Assembly: GCA_964498065.1 (NCBI GenBank)
Contig: CAZCFZ010000001.1
Span: 1 to 64,000 of the forward strand
DNA: 64,000 nt
Source of the DNA: FEN-1297 sp964498065
GTDB lineage: Bacteria > Bacteroidota > Ignavibacteria > Ignavibacteriales > Ignavibacteriaceae
Direction of reading: 5' to 3'
The notes below the pieces were generated by a model, which saw only the letters and a list, made by a program, of their open reading frames with translations, had not been told where the DNA came from and ran no database searches. The number at the start of each line of letters is the position of its first letter. The stretch's first letter is position 1. Shown one piece after another: positions 17,688-27,225 of the stretch. The position numbers and the translations under genes are program-made.

Positions 17688-20600
17688 ATGATCAAATATG
17701 ATTTTCACGTAAGAAAAAACATAAGAAAAAAATACCAATTTGACACTTCACTCTTTACGATCTCCGGTGATTTGATAATTGCAAATTTCCGGCAGGCCAG
17801 AATCTTAGCCAATCAAATAAATGAACAAAGAAAAGCTGAAAATAAAACAGACCAATTGATTGCCCCAGGCCAGCTAAATGCACTCGGACTAATTCATGAA
17901 ATTTTTCACTACTTAATTAGAATTTATGAAACAATTGAAAACCCAGGAGTTATAGATCGCGGGATCAATCATCTTAAATCGGTTTTAGGTGAAGAAGAAT
18001 TTAATAAAGTTTTTTTAGCTTATATAATTGAATTTCCGTCCGTAGAAGTTTTTAAGGGGAATATGAAACCGGAAGAATATCTTACCGGAAAGACCGAAGG
18101 TACACCGAATATCAAAATAATTTTTGAAGAATTGCTTCTTCTGCACCTTGAAAATTTTAATCCGGCTACAAGAAGTTTGGAGGAATTGTTTACCGACAAG
18201 CCTCTTTCACAAGTGACAAAATATATTAATTTTCTGGATGAAGCGGATAAATTTTTTCTTAAAGAAAAACCTTTCTCACAAGAAAATCTTACATTACTTG
18301 CATTTTTGAAAAGACCGATTGACAATAGTCCTCACAGTATTGAAGGACAACTTGATTATATGCTTCAAAAATGGGGTGTTTATATATATGACAAATTCTA
18401 TAATAGAATTTTATTAAGCAAGGATCTGATTTTAGAAGATCTAAGATTATTTATTCGCCATGGTGACATAAAGCCCACTCCTCCGGTACCTGTTTATGAT
18501 GCAGATTATCTTCGCAGGCTAAGATTAAAATTAGCTGCCGGCGAAAAATTGACGGATGAAGAAAGCAGATACTTTTATTCGGAAATTGAAAAGTTCACCA
18601 CCGATATTGATTGGATGCCTAAAGTTGTAATGATTGCAAAAAATATTTTTGTTTGGCTAGATCAACTTTCTAAAAAATATAATCGGTCCATTACAAGATT
18701 GGATCAAATTCCTGATGAAGAACTTAATACATTAGCCAGATGGAATTTTAACGCTCTCTGGCTAATCGGGATATGGGAAAGAAGCAGTGCATCAAGAAAA
18801 ATCAAACAATTTACGGGGAACCCGGAAGCGGCTCCTTCGGCATATTCACTTTACGATTATGTAATTGCTCAGGAACTCGGCGGAGAAGAATCTTTCCAAA
18901 ATCTTAAATCACGCGCCGCTTATAGAGGGATTAGACTTTCAAGCGATATGGTTCCAAACCATACAGGAATTTATTCTAAATGGATAGTGGAAAAACCGGA
19001 TTATTTTTTACAATCCGATTATTCTCCATACCCTAATTATACATTTAACGGACCAAATCTTTCGGATGATATGAGAGTTGAAGTAAGGATAGAGGATAAA
19101 TATTATTCAAAAGAAGATGCTGCGGTTGTATTTCAAAGAAGAGACTCATATACAGGAAACATTAAGTATATCTATCACGGAAACGACGGAACTCATATGC
19201 CGTGGAACGATACTGCACAATTAAATCTTTTAAAACCCGAAGTTAGAGAATCTTTAATTCAAACTATTCTACACGTTGCAAGAAAATTTCCGATTATTAG
19301 GTTTGATGCGGCAATGACTTTGGCAAAAAAACATTACCAGCGTTTGTGGTTTCCGAAGCCCGGAACCGGCGGCGCAATCCCCTCCCGGTCCGATTATTCA
19401 ATGACAAACAATATGTTCGATCAGGCGATGCCGGAGGAATTCTGGCGCGAAGTTGTAGACAGAATAAACTCTGAGATGCCGGAGACTCTACTTCTGGCAG
19501 AAGCATTCTGGTTAATGGAAGGATACTTTGTAAGAACTCTCGGTATGCATCGAGTGTATAACAGCGCTTTTATGCACATGCTGATGAAGGAAGAAAATAA
19601 TAAATATCACGATTTAATAAAAAACACACTGGATTTTAATCCGGAGATATTGAAGCGTTACGTTAATTTTATGAGCAATCCCGATGAAGAAACGGCTGTT
19701 AACCAATTTGGTAAAGGAGATAAATATTTTGGTGTTGCGGTTTTACTGGTAACAATGCCGGGATTACCAATGTTTGCACATGGACAAATTGAAGGTTTTT
19801 CGGAAAAATACGGGATGGAATATAAGAAAGCATATTATAATGAAATGCCCGACGATTATTTAATAAAGCGTCATGAAGCTGAAATATTTCCACTGATGCA
19901 AAAAAGATATTTATTCAGTCAGGTTAACAATTTTGAGTTTTATGATTTTTACGATGAATCAGGCAATATAAATGATAATGTTTTTGCTTATTCAAATAAA
20001 TCGGGCGCAGAAAAAGCATTGATTATTTACAACAATTCCTATTACCTATGCAAAGGCTGGATAAATCATTCCGCCGGTAAAGTATTGAGTGAAAGTAATC
20101 TTAATCGCAGTATAAAAAAGATAGCAGAAGCATTGGAATTCAAAAACCATTATAAGAATTTCTATAAGTTAAAAGAGCATAAAACCAAACTTGAATTTCT
20201 TATGTCTTCAACAAGGATTCATGAATCGGGAATGTTTTTTGCTCTTAACGGATATGAGTACAGAGTTTTTTACGACGTAGAAGAAATTTATGATGAAGCA
20301 GGCGATTACGAAAGATTAAACAATATTTTAAACGGTGCTGGTGTGCCTTCAATTGATTATTCTCTCAAGGAGATGAAACTCGCACCTTTTAATGAAAGCT
20401 TGAACAACCTATTAAGTATGGAAATAATTTCCGAGTTAAAAAATTATTGTTTTAAGAAAGTAAAAAATCAAAGGGTTTCAAAATCTAAAAGTAAAAAAGT
20501 AAATGAGCCTTTGTTGCCCTTTACTAAAAACAAGCTAATCAATTTTATTGAAGAAACAAGAAGAACCGGCGCAATCAGATTAAATAACAATGATGATATT

Positions 20601-21401
20601 TTAGATGAGTTAAAAAATATTTTAAATAGAACCAAAACTTATTATAATTTAGCCAGCAATAAAAAAAGTACAAAAATCAATACATTTAAAGCCGCTAGTA
20701 AGGAAAAGGCAAAAACAAATAAGTTAATTGAAATGGATGAGAATGAAAGAGAAACGCTCTTAATTTTTATTTTATTAAATACCGTTCTTTACATATCTGA
20801 TATTTCAGGGGATGTATATCAAGATGATTTATTTGAAAAACTTTTACTAAACAAAAGCTTGTTTGATAGTTTAAGCAGCTTAGGTCATAATCCGGATAAT
20901 ATTTTAAAAGAAATTTCTCTATTAAGCGCTTTGCTTTCAAAAAGTTATTTATTAAATAAAAAATTATACTTAAACAACAATTCATTGGAAATTTTTATTT
21001 CGGATTTCCTTAACGGGAAGCAAATAAGTGAACATCTGATGCTGAACGAATTTGAAGGGAACATGTATTATAACAAAGAAAGATTTGAAGAAATTATAAC
21101 CTGGTTTTTCAGGCTTTATATACCAACTGAATTAATAAATGCAAAACAAAAAATAAAAATAGATAATCTAAAAAAAGAAGAAACAGCAGAATTAGCTAAT
21201 CAAAATAAATTATCTGTTTCCATAAATAAAGCTGAAAATTTTATTAATAAAATCATCCTTGCATCGGAAAAAGCTCAGTTTAAAGTAAAAGAATTAAAAC
21301 AAAACCTTGAGAAGAAGGAAGTTATAAAAAGGAAACCTATTAAGAAGGTTAAAAAGAGTGATGGTTTAAAGGTAAAGACAATTAAGAAGAGGAAAAGTTA
21401 A
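17688..21401 (+). CDS. Very long GH13 alpha-amylase-family protein with helical N-terminal domain
   Basis: A 1237-residue protein without signal peptide, so probably cytoplasmic. Residues 1-340 are a mostly helical domain with no recognised family, including HEIFH at 70-74. The GH13 barrel spans roughly 340-700: region I SSDMVPNHTG (Asp420 to His425), region II IIRFDAAMT (nucleophile Asp540), region III LLAEAFW (acid/base Glu605) and region IV SNPDEET (Asp666), so the catalytic triad is complete. The last 500 residues are helical with a strongly basic tail (KRKPIKKVKKSDG). It likely acts on intracellular alpha-glucan or a related glucoside, by hydrolysis or transfer; the exact specificity cannot be read. 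It is a stand-alone gene. Confidence 0.85.
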   Translation: MIKYDFHVRKNIRKKYQFDTSLFTISGDLIIANFRQARILANQINEQRKAENKTDQLIAPGQLNALGLIHEIFHYLIRIYETIENPGVIDRGINHLKSVLGEEEFNKVFLAYIIEFPSVEVFKGNMKPEEYLTGKTEGTPNIKIIFEELLLLHLENFNPATRSLEELFTDKPLSQVTKYINFLDEADKFFLKEKPFSQENLTLLAFLKRPIDNSPHSIEGQLDYMLQKWGVYIYDKFYNRILLSKDLILEDLRLFIRHGDIKPTPPVPVYDADYLRRLRLKLAAGEKLTDEESRYFYSEIEKFTTDIDWMPKVVMIAKNIFVWLDQLSKKYNRSITRLDQIPDEELNTLARWNFNALWLIGIWERSSASRKIKQFTGNPEAAPSAYSLYDYVIAQELGGEESFQNLKSRAAYRGIRLSSDMVPNHTGIYSKWIVEKPDYFLQSDYSPYPNYTFNGPNLSDDMRVEVRIEDKYYSKEDAAVVFQRRDSYTGNIKYIYHGNDGTHMPWNDTAQLNLLKPEVRESLIQTILHVARKFPIIRFDAAMTLAKKHYQRLWFPKPGTGGAIPSRSDYSMTNNMFDQAMPEEFWREVVDRINSEMPETLLLAEAFWLMEGYFVRTLGMHRVYNSAFMHMLMKEENNKYHDLIKNTLDFNPEILKRYVNFMSNPDEETAVNQFGKGDKYFGVAVLLVTMPGLPMFAHGQIEGFSEKYGMEYKKAYYNEMPDDYLIKRHEAEIFPLMQKRYLFSQVNNFEFYDFYDESGNINDNVFAYSNKSGAEKALIIYNNSYYLCKGWINHSAGKVLSESNLNRSIKKIAEALEFKNHYKNFYKLKEHKTKLEFLMSSTRIHESGMFFALNGYEYRVFYDVEEIYDEAGDYERLNNILNGAGVPSIDYSLKEMKLAPFNESLNNLLSMEIISELKNYCFKKVKNQRVSKSKSKKVNEPLLPFTKNKLINFIEETRRTGAIRLNNNDDILDELKNILNRTKTYYNLASNKKSTKINTFKAASKEKAKTNKLIEMDENERETLLIFILLNTVLYISDISGDVYQDDLFEKLLLNKSLFDSLSSLGHNPDNILKEISLLSALLSKSYLLNKKLYLNNNSLEIFISDFLNGKQISEHLMLNEFEGNMYYNKERFEEIITWFFRLYIPTELINAKQKIKIDNLKKEETAELANQNKLSVSINKAENFINKIILASEKAQFKVKELKQNLEKKEVIKRKPIKKVKKSDGLKVKTIKKRKS

Positions 21402-21453
21402 ATAGCTGATAAATCCGCTTAAATAAACATTCTTTTAAAGATAAACCGGAATA

Positions 21454-21678
21454 TCAAACCAAAAAACTTTTTCCTGTCTCAACAAAATTGATTGCCCTAT
21501 TAATTTTGCCGGATTGATAAATTACGCTGCTTTGTGCATCCTTTAAGTAATACCGGTCTTTTTGTGTGTATTTTTTTGTAGGGACAAGCATTACAAAATA
21601 AGCTGCAACGGAAACAATAATTATTCCCAGGATTAAAAACCACAACGGAGGATTATTTTTTTCTTCAATGTTTGCCAA
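21454..21678 (-). CDS. Small single-pass membrane protein
   Basis: A 74-residue protein with one membrane helix at about 13-32 (WFLILGIIIVSVAAYFVMLV) and a basic C-terminal part. The start is TTG, but it is well supported by AGGAG six bases upstream. No family recognised. It lies 119 bases after the start of the flavoprotein gene's far end, on the same strand, so it may be a short independent unit or the tail of that transcript. Its stop is 53 bases from the convergent GH13 gene. Confidence 0.6.
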   Translation of the reverse strand: MANIEEKNNPPLWFLILGIIIVSVAAYFVMLVPTKKYTQKDRYYLKDAQSSVIYQSGKINRAINFVETGKSFLV

Positions 21679-21797
21679 ATTGTTCTCCTAAAGATTTTGA
21701 ATTTTATCTTAAATAAGACCTAAAAGATTCTTTAATTAAAATATAAAATTAAATCTTTAAAAATTCATAAACTTGATTTTTCTCACATCCCATTTTT

Positions 21798-23357
21798 CTA
21801 AGGTGAAGAGATAAATTTGGCGGCAGCATCAGCACAGTTTTCACCATCTATAGCAGATGAGACAATACCACCGGCATAACCCGCACCTTCACCGCATGGA
21901 AATAATCCGTTTATTTCAGTATGCATAAAATTCTCTTTAATTCGTGGTATCCTTATTGGCGAACTGGTTCTACTTTCGACTGCAACTATCTGTGCTTCCT
22001 CAGAATAATAGCCCTTCATCTTTTTATCAAAAATAGACATTGCTTTTTTCAAGTTATCTACTATAAATCTTGGAAGAGTCTCATGAAGAGGTACGGAAGT
22101 CAATCCCGGGATATAAGAAGTTTCAAGCAGTGAAGCTGAAATTCTATTATTAACAAAATCGGTTACTCTTTGCGCCGGGGCCTTCTGAGTTCTGCCGGCT
22201 AATTCAAAAGCCATCTTTTCCATTTCCTGTTGGAACATCAGGCCGCCAAAAGTATAATCTTTGCTGTACTTTTTCCAATCTTTTTCATCGACTGTTACAA
22301 CAAAGCCGGAATTTGCATAAGGTGAATCCCGTCTTGATAAAGACATTCCATTAATTACTATTTCACCCGGCGATGTTGCTGCCGGTACAATAATTCCTCC
22401 GGGACACATACAAAATGAATATATTCCTTTACCGTTTATATTACATGATAAATTATAACTTGCCGAAGGCAGGTATTCACTTTTTTCTTTTTTATGATAT
22501 TGGATTTCATTTATTAGTGCCTGCGGATGTTCTATCCTCACTCCCATAGCAAAAGACTTGGGCTCAATCTTAATATTTTTTTTATTTAAAAGATAATAAA
22601 TATCTCTTGCAGAATGACCGGTAGCTAAAATAATTGAATCCCCTAAAAGTTCCTTTTCATTATTTATTATAACTCCGGCTGCTTTTGAATTTTTAATTAT
22701 TAAATCGGATACTTTGGATTCGAGATGAATCTCTCCTCCGAAATTTAAAATAGTTTCTCTTATTTTTTTAATTATTTTCGGCAGCTTATTGGAACCGATA
22801 TGAGGGTGAGCGTCTATTAAAATATCCGGATCAGCACCATGATTTACAAATACGTTAAGTATTTTTCTTACATCTCCTCTTTTAGTTGAACGAGTGTAAA
22901 GTTTGCCGTCGCTGTAAGTTCCGGCTCCTCCTTCGCCAAAACAATAATTAGAATCGGGATTAACTTCATTAAACTGCTGAATTGCCCTTAAGTCCCTTCT
23001 TCTTGCTTGTACATCTTTACCCCTTTCAATAATGACCGGTTTAATTCCTAATTCAATTAACTTAAGAGCCGCAAACATTCCGCCGGGCCCGAAACCTATA
23101 ACTAAAACTCTTTTATCGTCTTTTACGTGTGAATATTTAATCCTATTTCCGCCAACTTGAGGTAGCTCGTTAATATATACTTCACAAAGTACACGATAAA
23201 CCGGCGTATGTCTTCGTGCATCAATGGATCTTTTCTGCGGTACAACAGCTTTAATTTCTTCAAGAGCTGATTTTAATTGATGAGCTGCTTGAGTATAAAG
23301 GAATGTTTTATCGATTATTTTTTCCGGGGGTACTACTATTTCGATTTGTTTAAGCAA
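21798..23357 (-). CDS. FAD-dependent dehydrogenase, COG2509 type
   Basis: A 519-residue flavoprotein. A short N-terminal domain (about 1-85) precedes the FAD-binding motif VLVIGFGPGGMFAALKLIELG near residue 88 and the family signature YCFGEGGAGTYSDGKLYTRS. Later landmarks are ILATGHSARDIYYLL and the C-terminal LFPCGEGAGYAGGIVSSAIDG loop that closes over the flavin. Members are widespread and annotated as NAD(P)/FAD-dependent oxidoreductases; the physiological substrate is not established. The start is TTG at 23357 with GAGG eight bases upstream; an ATG inside that spacer is in another frame. Confidence 0.9.
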   Translation of the reverse strand: MLKQIEIVVPPEKIIDKTFLYTQAAHQLKSALEEIKAVVPQKRSIDARRHTPVYRVLCEVYINELPQVGGNRIKYSHVKDDKRVLVIGFGPGGMFAALKLIELGIKPVIIERGKDVQARRRDLRAIQQFNEVNPDSNYCFGEGGAGTYSDGKLYTRSTKRGDVRKILNVFVNHGADPDILIDAHPHIGSNKLPKIIKKIRETILNFGGEIHLESKVSDLIIKNSKAAGVIINNEKELLGDSIILATGHSARDIYYLLNKKNIKIEPKSFAMGVRIEHPQALINEIQYHKKEKSEYLPSASYNLSCNINGKGIYSFCMCPGGIIVPAATSPGEIVINGMSLSRRDSPYANSGFVVTVDEKDWKKYSKDYTFGGLMFQQEMEKMAFELAGRTQKAPAQRVTDFVNNRISASLLETSYIPGLTSVPLHETLPRFIVDNLKKAMSIFDKKMKGYYSEEAQIVAVESRTSSPIRIPRIKENFMHTEINGLFPCGEGAGYAGGIVSSAIDGENCADAAAKFISSP

Positions 23358-23365
23358 GGCATTGT

Positions 23366-23369
23366 CCTC
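23366..23369 (-). promoter_or_regulatory. Shine-Dalgarno that fixes the TTG start of the COG2509 flavoprotein
   Basis: GAGG lies eight bases before TTG (23357-23355). The only ATG nearby sits in the spacer, out of frame and too close to the GAGG to be used, so the TTG is the best start. Confidence 0.6.
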
Positions 23370-23565
23370 TATTTATGAGGAAAAATATTCAAATTAGAAA
23401 ATTTAATAAGTATTTATTCTATCAATCAAATTCACAAATTATTTTCAACCTTAATCTTTCTCTTGATCTTAAACTTAATCATGCTTCCAATTGTAATTTT
23501 AGTTGTTGAATAATTAAATTCAGTTAAATGATTATTAAGATTAAGAATCCTAAACTTTTAAAAAG

Positions 23566-24357
23566 CTAATATATACCTTTGGTTAATCCGCCGTCAACCT
23601 GAATCGTGTTGCCTGTAATATAACTAGCTTTATTGGAAGCAAGGAATAAAACCACGGAAGCAATTTCTTCGGGACTTGCAAGTCTATTCATCGGGATTTC
23701 TCTAGCCATTTCAATTAATACTTCTTCATGGGATTTTCTATCCTGCTTGCTTCTGTTTACAGCTAAATCATAAATACGGTTTGTAAGGGTATAACCGGGG
23801 GCAACATTATTTACAGTAATGTTATATTTTGCAACTTCATTGCTTAATGTTTTTGCAAATCCTATCACCCCGTTACGAAGTGAATTCGAGAGCATTAATT
23901 TATCCATCGGCTGCTTTACTGCGACCGAAGTTATATTTACTATCCTTCCCCATTCCTTAAGCATCATATTCGGAATTACAAGATTGCAAAATCTTACAGT
24001 ACTAAGTAAAACCTGATCAAAAGCATTCTGCCAGTTATCATCTGTTAAATCCTGGAAATAACCTGGCTCAGGTCCCCCGCAATTGTTAACAAGGATATTA
24101 ATTTTTCCTAATTGTCTATTTATATTTTCAATGGTATTTTCAATATCTTTCGGTTTATTCAGATCACATACAGACCAGATAGGTTCAAAACTGTATTTCT
24201 TTTTTATTTCTTGAGCGGTTTTTAATAATTCTTCCTTATCTCTAGAACATATTGCTACACGGCAGCCTTCCGCTGCGAAAGATTCGGCAACAGCTCTGCC
24301 TATACCTTTGCTGGAAGCTGTAACTAAAACTGTTTTACCTTCAATACCCAATTCCAT
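23566..24357 (-). CDS. SDR-family protein lacking the YxxxK catalytic pair
   Basis: A 263-residue short-chain dehydrogenase/reductase fold: nucleotide loop VTASSKGIGRAVAESFAAEG, NNCGG at 91-95, NITSVAV with Ser144, and VNNVAPGYTLTNR. The catalytic YxxxK is missing: the aligned segment is Ser157-Asn-Ser-Leu-Arg161. The TGxxxGIG motif is also altered to TASSKGIG. Both features fit the divergent SDR subgroup described as resembling 3-oxoacyl-ACP reductases but without a perfect cofactor motif or catalytic tetrad (cd05344). So a standard 3-ketoacyl reductase role should not be assumed. It is not obviously in an operon. Confidence 0.88.
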   Translation of the reverse strand: MELGIEGKTVLVTASSKGIGRAVAESFAAEGCRVAICSRDKEELLKTAQEIKKKYSFEPIWSVCDLNKPKDIENTIENINRQLGKINILVNNCGGPEPGYFQDLTDDNWQNAFDQVLLSTVRFCNLVIPNMMLKEWGRIVNITSVAVKQPMDKLMLSNSLRNGVIGFAKTLSNEVAKYNITVNNVAPGYTLTNRIYDLAVNRSKQDRKSHEEVLIEMAREIPMNRLASPEEIASVVLFLASNKASYITGNTIQVDGGLTKGIY

Positions 24358-24593
24358 GTCTCGTGTAAAACCTTTCTATTTAGATTTAAAGGAATTAAAA
24401 TAAAAAATCAATTAAAATGATTCGTATTAAGAATAGTAGTAAACTTATTTTAATCTGCGCAGTAGAGTAAGAATTATTCCGGATAATTTCAATTATATAA
24501 AATGGAATATATTATGCATTACATTTCTTAATAGCATAATGCATTCAATCACAATTAAAATAAAAATGTTTAGCTATAAATTCTTTTGTATTA

Positions 24594-25802
24594 TTAGTCG
24601 GCTTTTACTTTTATTTCATCTACAATTTTTGTTGTATCTAAGGCAATAACCAATTCTTCATTCGTCGGTACTCTCAGTACAGGTACTTTTGAAGAATCTT
24701 TAGAAATAATTTCTTCTTTATTATTATTTCTCTCTTCATCGAGTTCAATGCCCAGGAATTCCATATTCTTACAAACTTCCGCTCTTACTTCCGAAGAATT
24801 TTCACCTATTCCGCCGGTAAATACAAAAGCATCCAGGCCGCCCATAGCAGCGGCATAAGAACCAAGATATTTTTTAATTCTATAACTGAAAATATCGAAA
24901 GCATACTTCGCACGTTTATGACCTTCTTTCATTGCAGCAACTATTTCACGCATATCGCTGCTTTCACCGCTTATTCCGATTAAACCGCTGTGTTTATTAA
25001 GCAGAGTATTTGCTTCATTTAATGACAGGCCTTCTTTTCCCATAATGTATAAAATCAGCCATGGATCGAGATCGCCGCTTCTTGTACCCATTAACAATCC
25101 TTCTAGCGGAGTAAATCCCATTGAAGTATCTACCGAGACACCTTTATTAATAGCAGCCATACTGCATCCGTTGCCTAAATGTGCAGTAATAATTCTTAAG
25201 TCTTCAATATTTTTCCCCAGAATTTCGGCAGCCTTTCTGGATACATACAAATGCGAAGTTCCGTGAAAGCCGTATTTCCTTATTTTATATTTCTTATAAA
25301 GTTCATAGGGAATACCATATAAAAAAGCTTTGTGAGGCATTTTAGTATGAAAAGCCGTATCGAATACCGCAACCTGCGGCGTATTCGGTAATACTCTTTT
25401 AACTGCCTGAATACCTTTAATGTTCGGAGGATTATGAAGCGGGGCTAACTCAATATTATCCTGTAATACTTGTATAACATCATCTGTAATTAAAACAGAT
25501 TCCGTAAATGTTTCACCCCCATGAACTACACGGTGTCCTACGGCTTCAATATCATTTTTATCTTCAATTACTCCATGGTTTTTACTTAGCATTACGCCTA
25601 ATACATATTCAATAGCTATTGAATGATCTAAAATTTCTCCGACTATTTTTATTCCATCTCCGTCATAGCGGTTATGAGAAAGGACAGCACTGCTCATACC
25701 AATTCGTTCGACTAAACCTTTAGCTAATGCAACTTTTTCATTCGTATCAATAAATTGATATTTAATTGAAGAACTACCGCAATTTAAAACTAGTACTTTC
25801 AT
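24594..25802 (-). CDS. ackA: Acetate kinase
   Basis: A 402-residue ASKHA-fold kinase that interconverts acetyl phosphate plus ADP with acetate plus ATP. Landmarks: MKVLVLNCGSSSIKYQFID at the N terminus, GHRVVHGGE near 90, VAVFDTAFH, YKIRKYGFHGTSH, HLGNGCSMAAI, DTSMGFTPLEGLLMGTRSGDLDP and FTGGIGENSSEVR. All active-site segments are intact. It is separated by 236 bases from the SDR gene and 65 bases after the 3-hydroxyacyl-CoA dehydrogenase, so that pair may share a transcript. No phosphotransacetylase gene is adjacent. The pathway gives ATP from acetyl-CoA in fermentation. Confidence 0.97.
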   Translation of the reverse strand: MKVLVLNCGSSSIKYQFIDTNEKVALAKGLVERIGMSSAVLSHNRYDGDGIKIVGEILDHSIAIEYVLGVMLSKNHGVIEDKNDIEAVGHRVVHGGETFTESVLITDDVIQVLQDNIELAPLHNPPNIKGIQAVKRVLPNTPQVAVFDTAFHTKMPHKAFLYGIPYELYKKYKIRKYGFHGTSHLYVSRKAAEILGKNIEDLRIITAHLGNGCSMAAINKGVSVDTSMGFTPLEGLLMGTRSGDLDPWLILYIMGKEGLSLNEANTLLNKHSGLIGISGESSDMREIVAAMKEGHKRAKYAFDIFSYRIKKYLGSYAAAMGGLDAFVFTGGIGENSSEVRAEVCKNMEFLGIELDEERNNNKEEIISKDSSKVPVLRVPTNEELVIALDTTKIVDEIKVKAD

Positions 25803-25867
25803 TTCTATATTTTTCCTAAACGATTTTCAAAATTAATTTTTTCAATTTCCCCTATATTCTTAACTAT

Positions 25868-26815
25868 TTAATAAATGATTTGCCCGTTTTCATCATACTT
25901 GTAAAAACCTTCACCGGTTTTTTTACCAAGCTTTCTTTCTCTAACAAGTTTTCTTAAAATCGGGCAGGCTCTGTAACGTGGTTCACCTAAAGTCTTCCAT
26001 AAAGTTTCCATCCACGCTAACACTTCGTCTAATCCCATCATATCTGCCATTTCCAGCGGGCCGTATTGGAAGTTATAACCGAGTCTCATTGCCGTATCAA
26101 TATCTCTGGCAGTTGCAACACCTTCCAATAAAATATACATAGCTTCGTTCAGCAAAGGAACGATAGCCCTTGTTGTGACAAAGCCGGGATACTCATAAAC
26201 CTCAACAGGAGTTTTACCGATTTTGGCAGTAAAGACTTTTACAATTTCAACCGTTTTATTTGAAGTGTGTAAGCATTTTATCAATTCAACAACAGGAATT
26301 TTAGGAACCGGATGCAGAAAATGCATACCTATTATTTTATCCGGCCGTTTCGTTGTTTCAGCCAACTTTGTTAAACTTAATGTTGAAGTGTTGGATACAA
26401 AAATTGTTTCTTTTTTAGCAATAGAATCCAGATCCATAAAAATTTGCTGCTTCAACTTAAAATCTTCATCTACAGCTTCAATAATCAAATCATAATCATT
26501 AATCATATTGAATGAAGTATCCCAGGCAATTCTGGCTAATATTGATTTCTTTTCGGATTGGGTCATTGCCCATCTTTTTATTTCACGGTCAATAGACTCA
26601 TTTAAATTTTCCTTTGCACTTTCCAAATGGTTCGCATCTTTTTCAATTAACAAAACATCTATCCCGTTTCCCGAAATCGTTTGCGCAATTCCCTGACCCA
26701 TAACGCCGGCACCGATAATTGCAACACTGTTTATAACGCCGGGACCGGCATCTGCTAACTTAGTTCTGCCTAAAAGATCCTCTAACCTTAAATTCTCCTC
26801 CTGCATAAAATTCAT
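25868..26815 (-). CDS. 3-hydroxyacyl-CoA (3-hydroxybutyryl-CoA) dehydrogenase
   Basis: A 315-residue single-domain enzyme: NAD-binding Rossmann motif SVAIIGAGVMGQGIAQTISG after a 30-residue leader, EAVDEDFKLKQQIF, SNTSTLSLT, the catalytic His in GMHFLHPVPKIPVVE, and a C-terminal helical domain with MADMMGLDEVLAWMETL and GKKTGEGFYKYD. It oxidises (S)-3-hydroxyacyl-CoA to 3-oxoacyl-CoA or the reverse in butyrate-type pathways. The leader (MNFMQEENLRLEDLLGRTKL) is longer than in most homologues, but no better start codon follows it. It lies just upstream of ackA. Confidence 0.92.
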   Translation of the reverse strand: MNFMQEENLRLEDLLGRTKLADAGPGVINSVAIIGAGVMGQGIAQTISGNGIDVLLIEKDANHLESAKENLNESIDREIKRWAMTQSEKKSILARIAWDTSFNMINDYDLIIEAVDEDFKLKQQIFMDLDSIAKKETIFVSNTSTLSLTKLAETTKRPDKIIGMHFLHPVPKIPVVELIKCLHTSNKTVEIVKVFTAKIGKTPVEVYEYPGFVTTRAIVPLLNEAMYILLEGVATARDIDTAMRLGYNFQYGPLEMADMMGLDEVLAWMETLWKTLGEPRYRACPILRKLVRERKLGKKTGEGFYKYDENGQIIY

Positions 26816-27225
26816 CCTATAATATTTTCAATAAAAAATAAATTAACTAATAATAATATATCTTATACATTTCTTTAAATTTCATAAGCTATTTTATCGC
26901 ATATAATTTAGCAATTAATATGCCATAAGTATTATTCAAATAACAATTATTTAGAATCATTCTCTAATTTATTAGCTGCTTATTTTGAACAGTTAAATTT
27001 CTATATTTAATTGTATTAAAGAAAAAATCCAACATCAATATTTTTAAATAATCATATTAAAAGTTGTTTTACTATCTTTCTAAACTTGAATTTGAATAGT
27101 CAAGCCGTTCAATAATAATTTATACATAATTATTAACTATCACTTAAGACAGCAGAAATTTGAATGACTTATTTAATTTTGAAATTGTAAATCTTCATCC
27201 TCTAAGTTAATATTGTAAAGCTTAC
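26816..27225. other. 410-base intergenic region, no gene seen
   Basis: Extremely AT-rich between the 3-hydroxyacyl-CoA dehydrogenase start and the ABC permease stop, both minus strand. I find no ORF with a ribosome site, no GC-rich hairpin and no tRNA-like structure. It should contain the promoter of the dehydrogenase-ackA unit. Confidence 0.5.

Noticed and set aside
23450..23550. Distant inverted copies of CTTAATCTT and AAGATTAAG in the gap downstream of the SDR start
   Set aside because: Short, AT-rich and about 80 bases apart; likely chance.
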